Assembly (NCBI GenBank): GCA_024695405.1
Contig: JAILIF010000030.1
Span: 1-57,411 of the forward strand
DNA length: 57,411 nucleotides
DNA from: Bacilli bacterium
GTDB taxonomy: Bacteria; Bacillota_I; Bacilli_A; RFN20; CAG-826
Reading direction: 5' to 3'
Below, piece after piece: positions 1 to 9,258 of this stretch. The stretch's first letter is position 1, and every line of letters begins with the position of its first letter. A program made the position numbers and the translations under genes. The notes beneath the pieces are model-generated. The model made no database searches, was not told the DNA's origin, and worked only from the letters and a program-made list of their open reading frames with translations.

Positions 1-676
1 TGATGAACAAACGTTTATCTTGTTTAAAATATCTTTCAACTTTACTTGCTACTTCATGTTTAGGAGAACAGTATCCTGGTTTATCAGCAGTTTTACTTTC
101 CGCTAATAATAAGAATGTTTCTTTTTCAGAAATCTTTGATAATTGTTTCAAATCAAATTGGAAAGCTTTATTCTTCAAAGAATAATCAACAATAAAGTCT
201 CCAGTATAAACAATATATCCTTTGTCAGTATCAATAGCTATAGCTGAAGAATAACAGCAGTTATGTGTTGTTTGGAAAAAGATAATTTTTCTATTCGCAA
301 CCACTATTTCATCTGATGGTTTAACTTCATAGAAATGGAAATCTACTTTAACCCCTTGAATTTCAGCTTGCTTTTCCATAATCATGCGAGTGGCTTTGCT
401 ACAGAAAATTGGAGCCTGAGCATCTTTGTAGAAATATTTAAGCGCAGCCATGTTTTCATCATGTCCGTGCGTAATAAAATAACCCTTTAAGCGAGATTTG
501 TTTTCAATGAGGTATTTTGCATTTGGTAAAAGGAAATCAACACCTGGAATTGTTTTATCAGGTGCAACAGTTCCACAATCTAAAACAAAGATATCATTGT
601 TGATTTCAACAATGTAACAATCTCTTCCTTTCTCATCAAGCCCACTTAAAGGCAAAACTTTAATAATATCAGCCAT
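1..676 (-). CDS. Ribonuclease J family protein, 5' part only, degenerate metal site (RNase J2-like)
   Basis: This gene runs off the left edge, so only about 225 N-terminal residues are present and the ORF track missed it (no stop). The translation starts MADIIKVLPLSGLDEKGRDC and follows the metallo-beta-lactamase fold of RNase J, which degrades and matures RNA in Firmicutes. The usual HxHxDH metal-binding motif reads HGHDEN (residues 70-75), so the Asp and last His are replaced by Glu and Asn. His138 (TTHNCC) and Asp160 (YTGDF) are kept. RNase J2-type paralogues show similar decay, so this copy may be weakly active or a partner of an intact RNase J elsewhere. GAGGTGAGG precedes the ATG. A promoter lies at 729-756. 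Family is confident; J2 assignment is inference. Confidence 0.85.
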   Translation of the reverse strand, partial: MADIIKVLPLSGLDEKGRDCYIVEINNDIFVLDCGTVAPDKTIPGVDFLLPNAKYLIENKSRLKGYFITHGHDENMAALKYFYKDAQAPIFCSKATRMIMEKQAEIQGVKVDFHFYEVKPSDEIVVANRKIIFFQTTHNCCYSSAIAIDTDKGYIVYTGDFIVDYSLKNKAFQFDLKQLSKISEKETFLLLAESKTADKPGYCSPKHEVASKVERYFKQDKRLFI

Positions 677-728
677 AAAAAACCTCACCTCTATATTTGA
701 TTATTGGCTATGCAAAATCTTCGAGTTT

Positions 729-756
729 ATTATATATCAAAATATATAAATATCAA
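729..756 (-). promoter_or_regulatory. Promoter of the RNase J gene
   Basis: On the minus strand TTGATA and TATAAT are separated by 16 bp, about 55 bp before the RNase J start codon, in the gap after the DUF1667 gene. It is a good sigma-A-type match, so RNase J need not depend on the glp-like operon upstream. Confidence 0.6.
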
Positions 757-758
757 GA

Positions 759-1100
759 TTAATCGATATTTTTTGTAATAACAATATTTGCACCAGTATC
801 TAAGATGTTTTCTAAGACTACATCTCCAATTCTAGTAGGAGCGTTAACTGATAAAGTGTTTATTACTTTCATCACTTCAAAAATCATTCCTTTTGGAACT
901 GCACAAGTTGTTTTAACGCTAACAACTGTATCTTTTCTATTTTTTACTCTTATTGTTGTAGTTATTGTTCTTTTTGGATTGGTAATTTCATTAATCGCGT
1001 ATTCTTTTCCTCTAGGACAAAAATTACCAGTTACGTTACCGTTATCATCCACTTTTAAAGAACACCCTCTAGGACAAATTATGCATGTAAATTCTTTCAT
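759..1100 (-). CDS. DUF1667 cysteine-rich protein of the glycerol-3-phosphate dehydrogenase-like cluster
   Basis: A 113-residue protein with two cysteine motifs near the N-terminus, CIICPRGC and NFCPRG, typical of DUF1667. The family usually sits directly after GlpA- and GlpB-like flavoproteins, as here (1 nt after the preceding gene), and is thought to be the small electron-transfer or metal-binding component of a three-part anaerobic dehydrogenase. No membrane segment is seen. Its exact role is not established, and the plus-strand ORF over it is a shadow. Family is confident from motif and context; function is inferred. Confidence 0.85.
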   Translation of the reverse strand: MKEFTCIICPRGCSLKVDDNGNVTGNFCPRGKEYAINEITNPKRTITTTIRVKNRKDTVVSVKTTCAVPKGMIFEVMKVINTLSVNAPTRIGDVVLENILDTGANIVITKNID

Positions 1101-1101
1101 A

Positions 1102-2346
1102 TTATTTGTCCTCCAATTGTATAGTTAAATTGTCAGTGATTTGAGCAAGTTTATCTTTAGATAAGTTAATAAGTAACATCTCACTAGGAATAACTGCTGA
1201 TTTATATATTTTTTGGATTAAATTATCACCGCTTTTAATCATTACCCATTGATCTTTTAAAGGCTTACGAACTCTTAATTTTAAAGTGATATTTTCGTCA
1301 GCGTTTTTGTTAATAAATTGGGGCACAATATAGCTCACTCCATTGCCCGCAATTGTCTTGATATCATTTTCTTTATGGATTCTTTTTTGCAAATATAAAG
1401 CAGCACCATGTCCTGCAGTTCTTCCTTCGTCAGTAACAAAGTCAACTACATCATGAACATGTAAGCAGTTTCCGCATGAGAAAATGCCATCAATCATAGT
1501 CTCCATGTAGTTATTAACTACAGCACCTTTAGTTGAACTAGTTGGACAATCAACATTATTTAATAATGATATATACGGAATTAATCCAACAGAAAGAACT
1601 AAAGTATCACACTCAATTTCCATTTCTGTTCCTGGTATAAAATTCATTTTTTCGTCTACTGCAGAAAGTATGACTTTTTCTAGTCTATCTTTGCCAATTG
1701 TTCTTGAAACGCTTCTAGATAGATAAAGAGGAATATCATAATCTTTTAGACATTGTTGAATATTTCTATTCAAACCAGCACTATAAGGCATAATTTCACT
1801 AACACAAATTACCTTTGCGCCTTCTAAATTTAAACGTCTTGCCATGATAAGGCCAATGTCGCCGCTTCCTAAAATAACAACACGTTTTCCAACCATATAG
1901 CCCTTAATGTTACAGTATTTTTGTGCAGCACCTGCAGTAATAATTCCTGAACATCTATCTCCAGGAGTTTGAATCGCACCAGCACTTCTTTCATAACAAC
2001 CAGTTGCCATAACGACTGCTTTTGCTTTCAAAGTTTCAAACTTACCATCTTTAGAATAACTAATTACTTTATCTTTAGATAAATCTAATACTTGTGCACC
2101 ACATTCATATGGAATCTTTTCTGTGATAACTTGATCGACAAAGCGTTGTAAATATTCTGGCCCAGTTAACTCTTCTTTAAATTCAGTTAAGCCAAAACCA
2201 TTATGAATACATTGAGTTAAAATACCACCCAATGAGTCTTCTTTTTCCAATATTAGAATATCATGAATTCCTTCTTTTCTAGCTTGAAGGGCTGCAGCCA
2301 TTCCAGCGGAACCACCGCCAATAACTACAAGATCAACTGTTCTCAT
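1102..2346 (-). CDS. FAD/NAD(P)-dependent oxidoreductase, middle subunit of GlpA-like trio
   Basis: A 414-residue pyridine nucleotide-disulfide-type oxidoreductase. A Rossmann FAD motif GGGSAGMAAA lies at residues 9-18, a second dinucleotide motif GSGDIGLIMARR near 160, and a C-terminal FAD segment DGIFSCGNCLHVHDVVDF. It starts 2 nt after the upstream GlpA-like gene and is followed after 1 nt by DUF1667, so the three are one transcription unit. In Firmicutes such trios are annotated as anaerobic glycerol-3-phosphate dehydrogenase or similar 2-hydroxyacid-oxidising complexes, this subunit passing electrons from the dehydrogenase to an acceptor. No glycerol kinase or facilitator is nearby, so the substrate is uncertain. 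Confidence 0.85.
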   Translation of the reverse strand: MRTVDLVVIGGGSAGMAAALQARKEGIHDILILEKEDSLGGILTQCIHNGFGLTEFKEELTGPEYLQRFVDQVITEKIPYECGAQVLDLSKDKVISYSKDGKFETLKAKAVVMATGCYERSAGAIQTPGDRCSGIITAGAAQKYCNIKGYMVGKRVVILGSGDIGLIMARRLNLEGAKVICVSEIMPYSAGLNRNIQQCLKDYDIPLYLSRSVSRTIGKDRLEKVILSAVDEKMNFIPGTEMEIECDTLVLSVGLIPYISLLNNVDCPTSSTKGAVVNNYMETMIDGIFSCGNCLHVHDVVDFVTDEGRTAGHGAALYLQKRIHKENDIKTIAGNGVSYIVPQFINKNADENITLKLRVRKPLKDQWVMIKSGDNLIQKIYKSAVIPSEMLLINLSKDKLAQITDNLTIQLEDK

Positions 2347-2348
2347 AA

Positions 2349-3803
2349 TTATTTGCCCTCCTTAATTTTTTTAAGAAGAATATTACTTCCTTCATCGTCA
2401 TATAAAACATCTAACGGTGAAATATTATAATAATCTGCTAAAATTTCTACTACTTTAGATTGGCAAAATCCACCTTGGCATAGCCCAAATCCTGCTCTAC
2501 ATCTTTTCTTAATTCCTTTTACTGTAGTAGGTGCAGCGTTTCTAGATAATGCGTCTTTAATTTCTCCTAAAGAAACTCGTTCACAGTTACAAATAATACG
2601 TCCAAAATCAGGATTATTTTTTATATATTCTACTTTTTCTTCATGACCCATTTTATTAAGTCTAATATGTTTTCTTATTCTTGGATTGTAGTTTTTGTTC
2701 TCTATAAGAGAACATACTTTATTAACTAGTTCTTTCACTACATACTCTGCAATTGCTGGAGCACATACAAATCCAGGAGATTCTATACCTGCGACATTTA
2801 TAAAATGATTATCAGTTTTTGCATACTCAATTATAAAATCATGTCTAGTTGTTGTAGGTCTATTTCCGGAGAAAACTCTAATAACCTTATTTAAAGGAAC
2901 GCTTGGAACCATATCTAAAATTTGGGCTTTTACTTTATCTAAAGTAGGTTTATCAGTAGAAACATCATCATAATCATCTATTAACTCACTACTAGGACCT
3001 AATAAATAATTATTACTTGTAGTTGGGGTTATCAAAATACCCTTACCTTTTTCACTGGGCATTGGAAAAATAGTGTGGTTTACAAAGCCATCCAAGAAAT
3101 GATCTAATACAAAGTATTCTCCACGTCTTGGTGTTGTTTTCCAATCAATCGGCTCTATCATTGCTGCTATTTGATCACTATGAACACCAGCGCAGTTAAT
3201 CACTATGTTTGTTTTGAATTCGTTTTTATTAGTTCCAACTATAAAATAGTCGTTTTCTTTCTTAATTGAGAGAACTTTGTTATTTAAAAGAAGCTCTACA
3301 CCATTATCAACTGCGTTTTCGATTACATTAACAACAGCGTTAAATGGATCGATAATGCCCGCTGTTGGAGCATATAATGCAGCTTTAACTTTAGGAGAAA
3401 TATTAGGTTCCAATTCTTTAACTTCTTCAGGAGTTAATAATTTAGTTGGAATCCCATTTTTATTACTTCTTTCAATAAGTTCTTTTAATAAAGGAACCTG
3501 TTCATCATATAAAGCAACAGTTAAAGAACCTTTACGAGTAAAGTCTATATCAAGTTCATCAGCTATCTCATCCCACATAGGATTAGCTAAAGCATTAAAT
3601 TTAGCTTTTAAAGTTCCTGGAGCAGGATCATAACCACTATGAATAATAGCGCTATTTGCACCTGAGCATCCATTTCCAACATCATTATGTGCTTCAATTA
3701 ATCCTACTTTTAAATCATATTTAGATAGTTCTCTTGATACAAAAGCACCAAGAATACCGGCGCCCACTACTAAAACGTCATATTTTGAATCTAAGTTTTT
3801 CAT
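2349..3803 (-). CDS. GlpA-like FAD-dependent dehydrogenase with C-terminal [2Fe-2S] BFD domain
   Basis: A 484-residue protein. Residues 1-370 form a DAO/GlpA-type flavoprotein (VVGAGILGAFVSREL FAD motif; substrate-barrel region around GANSAIIHSGYD). Residues 395-460 are a BFD-like domain with cysteines arranged CNC...C....C (IICNCERVS, KKRCRAGFGLCQGGFC) for a [2Fe-2S] cluster. Family members oxidise glycerol-3-phosphate or 2-hydroxyglutarate-like substrates at the membrane face. It heads the trio. The start has no Shine-Dalgarno; a TATTAT hexamer sits exactly 6 nt before ATG, suggesting leaderless transcription. The dehydrogenase class is confident; the substrate is not resolved. Confidence 0.85.
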   Translation of the reverse strand: MKNLDSKYDVLVVGAGILGAFVSRELSKYDLKVGLIEAHNDVGNGCSGANSAIIHSGYDPAPGTLKAKFNALANPMWDEIADELDIDFTRKGSLTVALYDEQVPLLKELIERSNKNGIPTKLLTPEEVKELEPNISPKVKAALYAPTAGIIDPFNAVVNVIENAVDNGVELLLNNKVLSIKKENDYFIVGTNKNEFKTNIVINCAGVHSDQIAAMIEPIDWKTTPRRGEYFVLDHFLDGFVNHTIFPMPSEKGKGILITPTTSNNYLLGPSSELIDDYDDVSTDKPTLDKVKAQILDMVPSVPLNKVIRVFSGNRPTTTRHDFIIEYAKTDNHFINVAGIESPGFVCAPAIAEYVVKELVNKVCSLIENKNYNPRIRKHIRLNKMGHEEKVEYIKNNPDFGRIICNCERVSLGEIKDALSRNAAPTTVKGIKKRCRAGFGLCQGGFCQSKVVEILADYYNISPLDVLYDDEGSNILLKKIKEGK

Positions 3804-3862
3804 TTGTTAATAATATTGTATAACAATATGCTTATTATTAAAACCTTTTTATTCAAAAGAAA

Positions 3863-3880
3863 AAGAGCAATTTGCTCTTC
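3863..3880 (-). terminator. Intrinsic terminator after the 3902-4630 lipoprotein gene
   Basis: The inverted repeat AAGAGCAA/TTGCTCTT is followed on the minus strand by TTTCTTTTG, placed 25 nt after the lipoprotein stop. It separates that gene from the dehydrogenase trio. Confidence 0.7.
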
Positions 3881-3901
3881 TCTTTAGTTAAGTGATTTCA
3901 A

Positions 3902-4630
3902 TTAACATTTCACATATTCAGTTATTAAAGTGAAAGTAATCGGCATTATGTCTTCAATAACTTCATCACCGTCACCTCTGGCTAGATCTTCGTTTTTACT
4001 AATTGAGTAAGAACAGTTCATTTGTGAAAATAGAACATTAGCACCAGTTGTCCCGGTGGTACTATATGAAATTTCATCATCAGTTATTTTAAAGCCTAAC
4101 AATTTATAAGGTTTATTTGCATCGATGTAGTATCTTTCACTACCTTTAGGCTTCGGTGTAGCATTTGTTAAATTGTCTAAAAAATAATCTTCGAAAGTTT
4201 TACTATAATAAATTTCGCCAGCTTCTGCTTTTGCTGAAAGAATTTCACTATTTTTAACATTGGAATTAATAAAATTAACACAATCCTCTTCATTATCACC
4301 AGTAATATCTACTCTTACACTTATTGCATCATTATCAGTGAACATTACCCAATAGTATTCTGACTTGTGCATATAATCATTCGTTGAACAATTAGCTGCT
4401 GCAAGACCTTTGATATAATTGACATCATCGGTAATTCCTTTAGCTTTCTTGTATTCGTTATTTGCAATTGTTTCTAATGAACTATAAAGAGTTTCAGCTT
4501 TCTTTAGTAAAGTGTTATCTTTAACTTTGAATTCATTTTTTTCACACGCTACCGCACCAAAAAGTAATCCAGCTGATAATGTTGCACAAATAAAACTAGT
4601 TTTTTTAATACTATGCTTTTGATTAATCAT
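3902..4630 (-). CDS. Putative lipoprotein, function unknown
   Basis: A 242-residue protein with a lysine-containing N-terminus, a hydrophobic stretch (FICATLSAGLLFGAVA) and Cys29 in AVAC-EKNEF, read as a lipobox, so it is probably anchored outside the cytoplasmic membrane. The mature part is polar, rich in Asn, Asp, Lys and Tyr, with no domain I recognise. RBS AGGGGGT precedes the ATG. It stands alone: the pnp terminator lies upstream and its own terminator downstream. Two other short lipoproteins in this window (44406 and 47963) share only the general plan, not visible sequence. Confidence 0.75.
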   Translation of the reverse strand: MINQKHSIKKTSFICATLSAGLLFGAVACEKNEFKVKDNTLLKKAETLYSSLETIANNEYKKAKGITDDVNYIKGLAAANCSTNDYMHKSEYYWVMFTDNDAISVRVDITGDNEEDCVNFINSNVKNSEILSAKAEAGEIYYSKTFEDYFLDNLTNATPKPKGSERYYIDANKPYKLLGFKITDDEISYSTTGTTGANVLFSQMNCSYSISKNEDLARGDGDEVIEDIMPITFTLITEYVKC

Positions 4631-4690
4631 TGTTATAACCCCCTAATAAAAACAAAAATATTTTCTTACACTATTAGCAAAAAGTCTAGT

Positions 4691-4715
4691 AGAAAAAGAA
4701 AAGCCCCGAAGGGCT
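4691..4715 (-). terminator. Intrinsic terminator after pnp
   Basis: Stem AGCCC/GGGCT with a four-base loop, followed on the minus strand by TTTTCTTTTTC. It lies 10 nt after the pnp stop. Confidence 0.8.
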
Positions 4716-4724
4716 AATCTATAA

Positions 4725-6935
4725 TTACTTTTTGAATTTCTTTGGGCCTTTGAATGAATTGTCAGGTTTATGAGAATGTTGCATTCTTGCGTTCTTCTCA
4801 GCTTCTGGATCATAATTCTCAGGTTTTTCAGCGAATTCTTTGTGAGAAACTTTAACTTTACCTTTGTCATCAATTTCAGTGACTCTGACTTTAATTTTAT
4901 CACCGAGTTTAACAACATCACTTGCTTTGTTAATGAATCCCCATCCTAAGGATGAAATATGGCATAAGCCATCAATATTTCCGAATAAGTGGACAAATGC
5001 ACCATAATCTTCGATTCTAGTGACTTCGCCCTCGAAAACTTCACCAACTTTAGCTTCTCTAACGATATCTAAAATTGCTTGTTTTGTATTGTTGATGACC
5101 GCTCTATCCATGTGGTAGATAGTAACTTGTCCGTTATCTTCAATGTCAATTTTGACATTATCGTTCTTAGCAATGATTTCGTTAATGACTTTACCGCCAG
5201 TACCGATAACATCTCTAATCTTGTCAGCATCAATATAGAATGTATCCATCTTTGGAGCATATTTACCGACATCTTTACGTGGTTCGGAAATAGCTTTTGC
5301 CATGACTTCTCTAATTTGAGCACGTGCAACGTGAGCTTGAGCAAGAGCTTCTTTTAAGACTTCACGAGTGACACCTTTGATTTTGATATCCATTTGTAAT
5401 GCAGTAATACCTTTTTCAGTACCAGCAACTTTGAAGTCCATATCGCCGAAGTGATCTTCTAAGCCTTGGATATCAGTAAGAATTGTGTATGGGTGTTTAC
5501 CATCTAATGGACCACTACTAATTAAGCCCATTGCGATACCAGAAACCATAGCTTTGATTGGAACACCAGCAGCCATTAATGACATACATGATGCACAAAT
5601 AGATGCTTGTGAAGATGAACCATTAGATTCACAAACTTCAGCAACTGTTCTGATTGTGTATGGGAATTCTTCTTCAGAAGGAATAACATAGCTTAATGCT
5701 CTTTCACCTAAAGCACCATGACCGATTTCTCTACGGCCTGGGGAACCCATTCTACCAACTTCACCAACTGAGTAAGGTGGGAAATTGTAATGATGCATCC
5801 AGTGTCTTGTTTCTTCTGGAGTTAAATTATCAATAATTTGTTCATCAGATTTTGCACCTAATGTTGTAATTGAGATAACTTGTGTTTGACCACGAGTGAA
5901 CATAGCAGAACCATGTACTCTTGGTAATAAGTCGACTTGAGCGTCTAGCGGACGGATTTCATCAACTTTACGGCCATCTGGTCTAATTTTTTCATCAGTG
6001 ATTAATCTTCTAACTTCTTTAGCGACTAATCCTTCTAATGTTTCATTGACCATGTGCATTGCTTTTTGATGGTCTTTTTCGTTTTCATATTTACGTGTAT
6101 CGTAATCATCTAAGATTTCGTTTTCGATAGCATCAATTGCGTCTTGTCTTTCTAACTTATCAAAGATAGAGATAGCTTTTTTAAGTCTTTCTTCTGCTCT
6201 GTCAGTGACATCTTTAAGAATTGTTGGATCACATTGATATAATTCGATTTCTCTTTTTGGTTTGCCGATTTCTTTAATGATTTCTTCTTGCCATGCGCAT
6301 AATTTCTTAATTGCTTCATGACCAAACATTAAAGCATCCAACATTGTATCTTCATCTAATTGATCAGCACCTGCTTCAACCATGTTGATAGCATCTTTAG
6401 TACCTGCAACAGTTAAATTTAAATCACTTGCTTCTTTTTCAGCGACAGTTGGGTTAATGATGAATTTACCGTTAACTCTACCAACTTGAACACCAGCAAT
6501 TGGACCATCAAATGGAATATCAGAAATGCCTAATGCTAAGGAAGAACCTAACATTGCAGTCATTTCAGGAGTGCAATCTTGGTCAACAGACATAACTGTG
6601 TTGACGATTTGAACTTCGTTTCTGAATCCTTCAGAGAACATTGGTCTAATTGGACGGTCAATTAATCTTGCAGTTAAAGTAGCATGTTCGCCTGCTCTGC
6701 CTTCTCTTCTCAAGAAGGAACCAGGGATTTTACCTACTGCATATTGCTTTTCTTCATAACCAACAGTTAATGGGAAGAAATCTCCCTCTTTTGGTTCATC
6801 GGAACAGCAAACTGTGGAAAGAACAACTGTTTCATTGAGTCTTACTAATACAGCGCCGTCAGCTTGTTTAGCAATCTCGCCAGTTTCAACTACAAACTTC
6901 TTTCCTTCGAACTCTAATTCGAATACTTTTTTCAT
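4725..6935 (-). CDS. pnp: Polynucleotide phosphorylase
   Basis: A 736-residue protein of normal family length and colinear with PNPase: two RNase PH domains (about 1-225 and 310-535; [22 protein letters not shown] and [13 protein letters not shown] regions), a helical linker, a KH domain (about 550-610; [11 protein letters not shown]) and an S1 domain (about 620-695; [20 protein letters not shown]), then a short basic tail. It degrades RNA 3' to 5' using phosphate. RBS GAGGAAAAGAAAATG. It follows rpsO after a terminator hairpin and a second palindrome in the leader, the conserved rpsO-pnp order. The minus-frame ORFs at 4643 and 5069 are shadows. Confidence 0.98.
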   Translation of the reverse strand: MKKVFELEFEGKKFVVETGEIAKQADGAVLVRLNETVVLSTVCCSDEPKEGDFFPLTVGYEEKQYAVGKIPGSFLRREGRAGEHATLTARLIDRPIRPMFSEGFRNEVQIVNTVMSVDQDCTPEMTAMLGSSLALGISDIPFDGPIAGVQVGRVNGKFIINPTVAEKEASDLNLTVAGTKDAINMVEAGADQLDEDTMLDALMFGHEAIKKLCAWQEEIIKEIGKPKREIELYQCDPTILKDVTDRAEERLKKAISIFDKLERQDAIDAIENEILDDYDTRKYENEKDHQKAMHMVNETLEGLVAKEVRRLITDEKIRPDGRKVDEIRPLDAQVDLLPRVHGSAMFTRGQTQVISITTLGAKSDEQIIDNLTPEETRHWMHHYNFPPYSVGEVGRMGSPGRREIGHGALGERALSYVIPSEEEFPYTIRTVAEVCESNGSSSQASICASCMSLMAAGVPIKAMVSGIAMGLISSGPLDGKHPYTILTDIQGLEDHFGDMDFKVAGTEKGITALQMDIKIKGVTREVLKEALAQAHVARAQIREVMAKAISEPRKDVGKYAPKMDTFYIDADKIRDVIGTGGKVINEIIAKNDNVKIDIEDNGQVTIYHMDRAVINNTKQAILDIVREAKVGEVFEGEVTRIEDYGAFVHLFGNIDGLCHISSLGWGFINKASDVVKLGDKIKVRVTEIDDKGKVKVSHKEFAEKPENYDPEAEKNARMQHSHKPDNSFKGPKKFKK

Positions 6936-6982
6936 TTTCTTTTCCTCTTTTTAATTTTTCAACTCCACCATTATATGAAATA

Positions 6983-7010
6983 TATAAAAGTTTGTAAACA
7001 CACTTTTATA
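6983..7010 (-). promoter_or_regulatory. Palindromic stem-loop in the pnp leader
   Basis: Perfect 9-bp arms TATAAAAGT/ACTTTTATA with a 10-nt loop lie about 48 nt before the pnp start. In E. coli the pnp leader folds into a stem-loop cut by RNase III for autocontrol; whether this AT-only stem plays such a role is speculation. Confidence 0.4.
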
Positions 7011-7015
7011 GAAAA

Positions 7016-7040
7016 GAAAAAGCCACTCAAACGAGCGGCT
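7016..7040 (-). terminator. Terminator/attenuator between rpsO and pnp
   Basis: Stem AGCCGCTC/GAGTGGCT (one G-T pair) with a short loop, followed on the minus strand by TTTTTCTTTTC. It lies 20 nt after the rpsO stop and would set the rpsO:pnp ratio by partial read-through. Confidence 0.75.
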
Positions 7041-7060
7041 AGTTCATACATCTTGATAAC

Positions 7061-7330
7061 TTATTTTCTTAAGCCTAAATCAGCGATAAGTTTAGAATAA
7101 GCATCTCTGTCTTTGTTGACAAGATAAGCCAATAAGCTTCTTCTTTGACCAACTAAAATCATAAGTGAACGTTTTGAATTTGCGTCTTTATGATTTTTCT
7201 TTAGGTGAGCTGTTAATGCATTGATTTGATCAGTTAAGATTGCAACTTGAACTTGAACAGAACCAGTGTCTTTTTCGTTCTTACCAAACTTTTTAACTAA
7301 CTCTGCTTTTCTTTCTTTGGAAACTGCCAT
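7061..7330 (-). CDS. rpsO: 30S ribosomal protein S15
   Basis: An 89-residue protein of exact family length. The motifs KNEKDTGSVQVQVAILT, LTAHLKKNHKD and RRSLLAYL are diagnostic of S15, which binds 16S rRNA in the platform of the small subunit. A strong AGGAGG Shine-Dalgarno precedes the ATG. Downstream is the terminator and then pnp, as in most bacteria; upstream after about 120 bp lies ribF. Confidence 0.98.
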   Translation of the reverse strand: MAVSKERKAELVKKFGKNEKDTGSVQVQVAILTDQINALTAHLKKNHKDANSKRSLMILVGQRRSLLAYLVNKDRDAYSKLIADLGLRK

Positions 7331-7449
7331 TGAAATATCCCTCCTAAGAATCTACTTGGCTATAAACAATGTTAAACGTTTGGGAATCGTTAAACTTTGT
7401 CTAAGCTGCGATAAATAATATATATTTAATCTTGAGTAAAATCAATCAT

Positions 7450-8352
7450 TTAATCAACTTTCTTACTAAAGAAGTCTTTTGCAGCTAATTTATCCACATA
7501 TAGTTGATTACTTAACTCGAAATTGTTTTCAAATTTATAATTCTCTCTTACAAAATCAAGGAATTCAAATTCCATTCTTTCACCATAGATATCTTCGTTA
7601 AAATCTAATAAGAAAATTTCCAAAATTGGTGCTTCTAATTCATCAATTGTTGGATGCGTACCAAAAGATGCAATTGCGTTATATTCTTCTTCGTATAGCT
7701 TTGCTATTCCAAAATATACACCTTCTCTAGGCATGAAATAAGAATCATATAAAGCAAGGTTTGCGGTTGGGTATCCTAAACGAGCACCATTTTGAAGTCC
7801 TTTTACCACTCTACCTCTTACAGTATAGTGTCTTCCTAATAAACGATTAGCTAATGTAATTTTGCCTTTACTAAGTGCGTCAAAAATCCATCTAGAACTT
7901 ATCTTTTCATCATCAAACATTTCGTACGGAATTACTTTTGTTATGAAATATTTACTAAGCAAATCAACATCACCTTGTTTGTTATAACCGAATGTATAAT
8001 CAGCACCACAAACACAAACTGATGGTTTTAAAGTCTTTATTTGATTAAGGAAATCTTCGGCACTAGCTTTAATTAAAGCTTCAGACATTTCGATTTCAAG
8101 ATAATAATCAACGTTTAATTGCTGTAATAATTGGATTTTAACGTATGTAGGTGTCAATAACTCAGTAGAGCCATTCAAAAAATTGTAAGCAGAATTGCTA
8201 AATGAAAGAACTGCTACTTTCTTTCCAAGTTTCTTGGCTTCATTAATAATTTTTTGGTGTCCTAAATGAACACCATCAAAAAAACCAAGGCATAAAACTA
8301 TATCGCCATCTAAAGATGGAAAACTACGATAATCAAATTCAAATACATCCAT
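7450..8352 (-). CDS. ribF: Bifunctional riboflavin kinase/FAD synthetase
   Basis: A 300-residue protein. The N-terminal adenylyltransferase domain (about 1-160) has the nucleotidyl motif GFFDGVHLGHQKII; the C-terminal riboflavin kinase domain (about 170-295) has GRVVKGLQNGARLGYPTANL. It converts riboflavin to FMN and then FAD. Its first 14 nt overlap the end of truB, so the two are translationally coupled; truB-ribF is a common pair. The FAD it makes would feed the flavoproteins in this window, which is a metabolic link and not evidence of co-regulation. Confidence 0.97.
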   Translation of the reverse strand: MDVFEFDYRSFPSLDGDIVLCLGFFDGVHLGHQKIINEAKKLGKKVAVLSFSNSAYNFLNGSTELLTPTYVKIQLLQQLNVDYYLEIEMSEALIKASAEDFLNQIKTLKPSVCVCGADYTFGYNKQGDVDLLSKYFITKVIPYEMFDDEKISSRWIFDALSKGKITLANRLLGRHYTVRGRVVKGLQNGARLGYPTANLALYDSYFMPREGVYFGIAKLYEEEYNAIASFGTHPTIDELEAPILEIFLLDFNEDIYGERMEFEFLDFVRENYKFENNFELSNQLYVDKLAAKDFFSKKVD

Positions 8353-9217
8353 TATTGTTTAAATTCCTAGCACAAAAATAATATTCGTGTTCCTTTACTT
8401 GGTAAATCGCTTGAACATTATTCTTAGAATCTACCACACAATATTGTGTGCACAAGTCAGGGAATAATTTCAATGATAATTTACCACCATGCTTAACTTT
8501 TTTAAGAGTTTCTTCATCGTTTATTTTATAAACAGGCATATAAGTTTTTATGACTTCAAACATATCAAGTGCATCATCTTCATTAATAGAATCAATACTT
8601 TTAGCGTCCTCTAATTTGAAGTCCCCTATCTGCACTCTTTCTAACTCTAGTAGATAACCTACATTATTTAATTTTTCCGCAATTGTTTCACCCAATGTTC
8701 TAATATATGTTCCTTTAGATACAGTGGCTTTGAAAGTAATCATATTGTCAGCTAAATCCAATAGGTCTAATTCGTGTATAAAAATGTCACGAGCTTTTCT
8801 TTCTACTGTTTTTCCTTCATGAGCAAGTTCGTAAAGTTTTCTTCCATCGACATGAATTGCACTTGTCATAGGTGGAATTTGTTTCTGATTTCCTAATAAA
8901 CTAGATAGTACTTTTTTAGTAGTATCTTTGTCTATTTGAGAAATTTGCTTTTCTTCAACTATTTCTCCAGTAAAATCACCTGTAGAAGTTTTCTTTCCTA
9001 AAGCAAGTTTAGCTACATATGTTTTCTTATCATTTTCCATAAAAGAAAGAAGTTTAGTCGCATCACCAAACGCAATTAATAATAAGCCAGTAGCAAATGG
9101 ATCTAACGTACCGTTATGACCTATTTTTTCTAAAGAAAATTTATGCGAAAGTTTTTTACAAACATCAAATGATGTCCAATCTCTACTCTTATTTAATAAT
9201 AAAAATCCATTTTTCAT
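8339..9217 (-). CDS. truB: tRNA pseudouridine(55) synthase
   Basis: A 292-residue protein that makes pseudouridine 55 in the tRNA T-loop. The motifs GFLLLNKSRDWTSFDVCK, HNGTLDPFATGLL (catalytic Asp) and SKGTYIRTLGE are diagnostic. The C-terminal about 60 residues resemble a PUA-like tail. No Shine-Dalgarno is seen (TTTAAAAT before ATG), so initiation may be leaderless or weak. It is divergent from the plus-strand TtcA fusion with only about 40 bp between start codons. In the usual operon rbfA would be directly upstream. Confidence 0.96.
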   Translation of the reverse strand: MKNGFLLLNKSRDWTSFDVCKKLSHKFSLEKIGHNGTLDPFATGLLLIAFGDATKLLSFMENDKKTYVAKLALGKKTSTGDFTGEIVEEKQISQIDKDTTKKVLSSLLGNQKQIPPMTSAIHVDGRKLYELAHEGKTVERKARDIFIHELDLLDLADNMITFKATVSKGTYIRTLGETIAEKLNNVGYLLELERVQIGDFKLEDAKSIDSINEDDALDMFEVIKTYMPVYKINDEETLKKVKHGGKLSLKLFPDLCTQYCVVDSKNNVQAIYQVKEHEYYFCARNLNNNGCI

Positions 9218-9241
9218 ATTTTAAATTGATACACATAATTA

Positions 9242-9258
9242 TATAATTATTGCCGTAT
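9242..9258 (+). promoter_or_regulatory. -10 element of the TtcA-GNAT gene; decides its start
   Basis: TATAAT at 9242-9247 lies 11 nt before ATG 9259. The TTG start in the ORF track (9250) would begin upstream of the expected transcription start, so ATG 9259 is preferred. The -35 is poor. Confidence 0.45.

Noticed and set aside
3-185. 60-aa plus-strand ORF at the left edge
   Set aside because: It is antisense to the RNase J coding frame, which is open across it and shows conserved motifs.
701-713. TTATTGGCTATGC shared with 57075-57087 (reverse)
   Set aside because: A single 13-base match is expected by chance between sequences of this length and AT content.
805-1128. 107-aa plus ORF opposite DUF1667
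   Set aside because: Shadow: composition mirrors the antisense of the DUF1667 gene, with no RBS or homology sense.
9250-9258. TTG start of the TtcA-GNAT ORF
   Set aside because: It lies only 2 nt after the -10 hexamer, upstream of the likely transcription start; ATG 9259 fits better.
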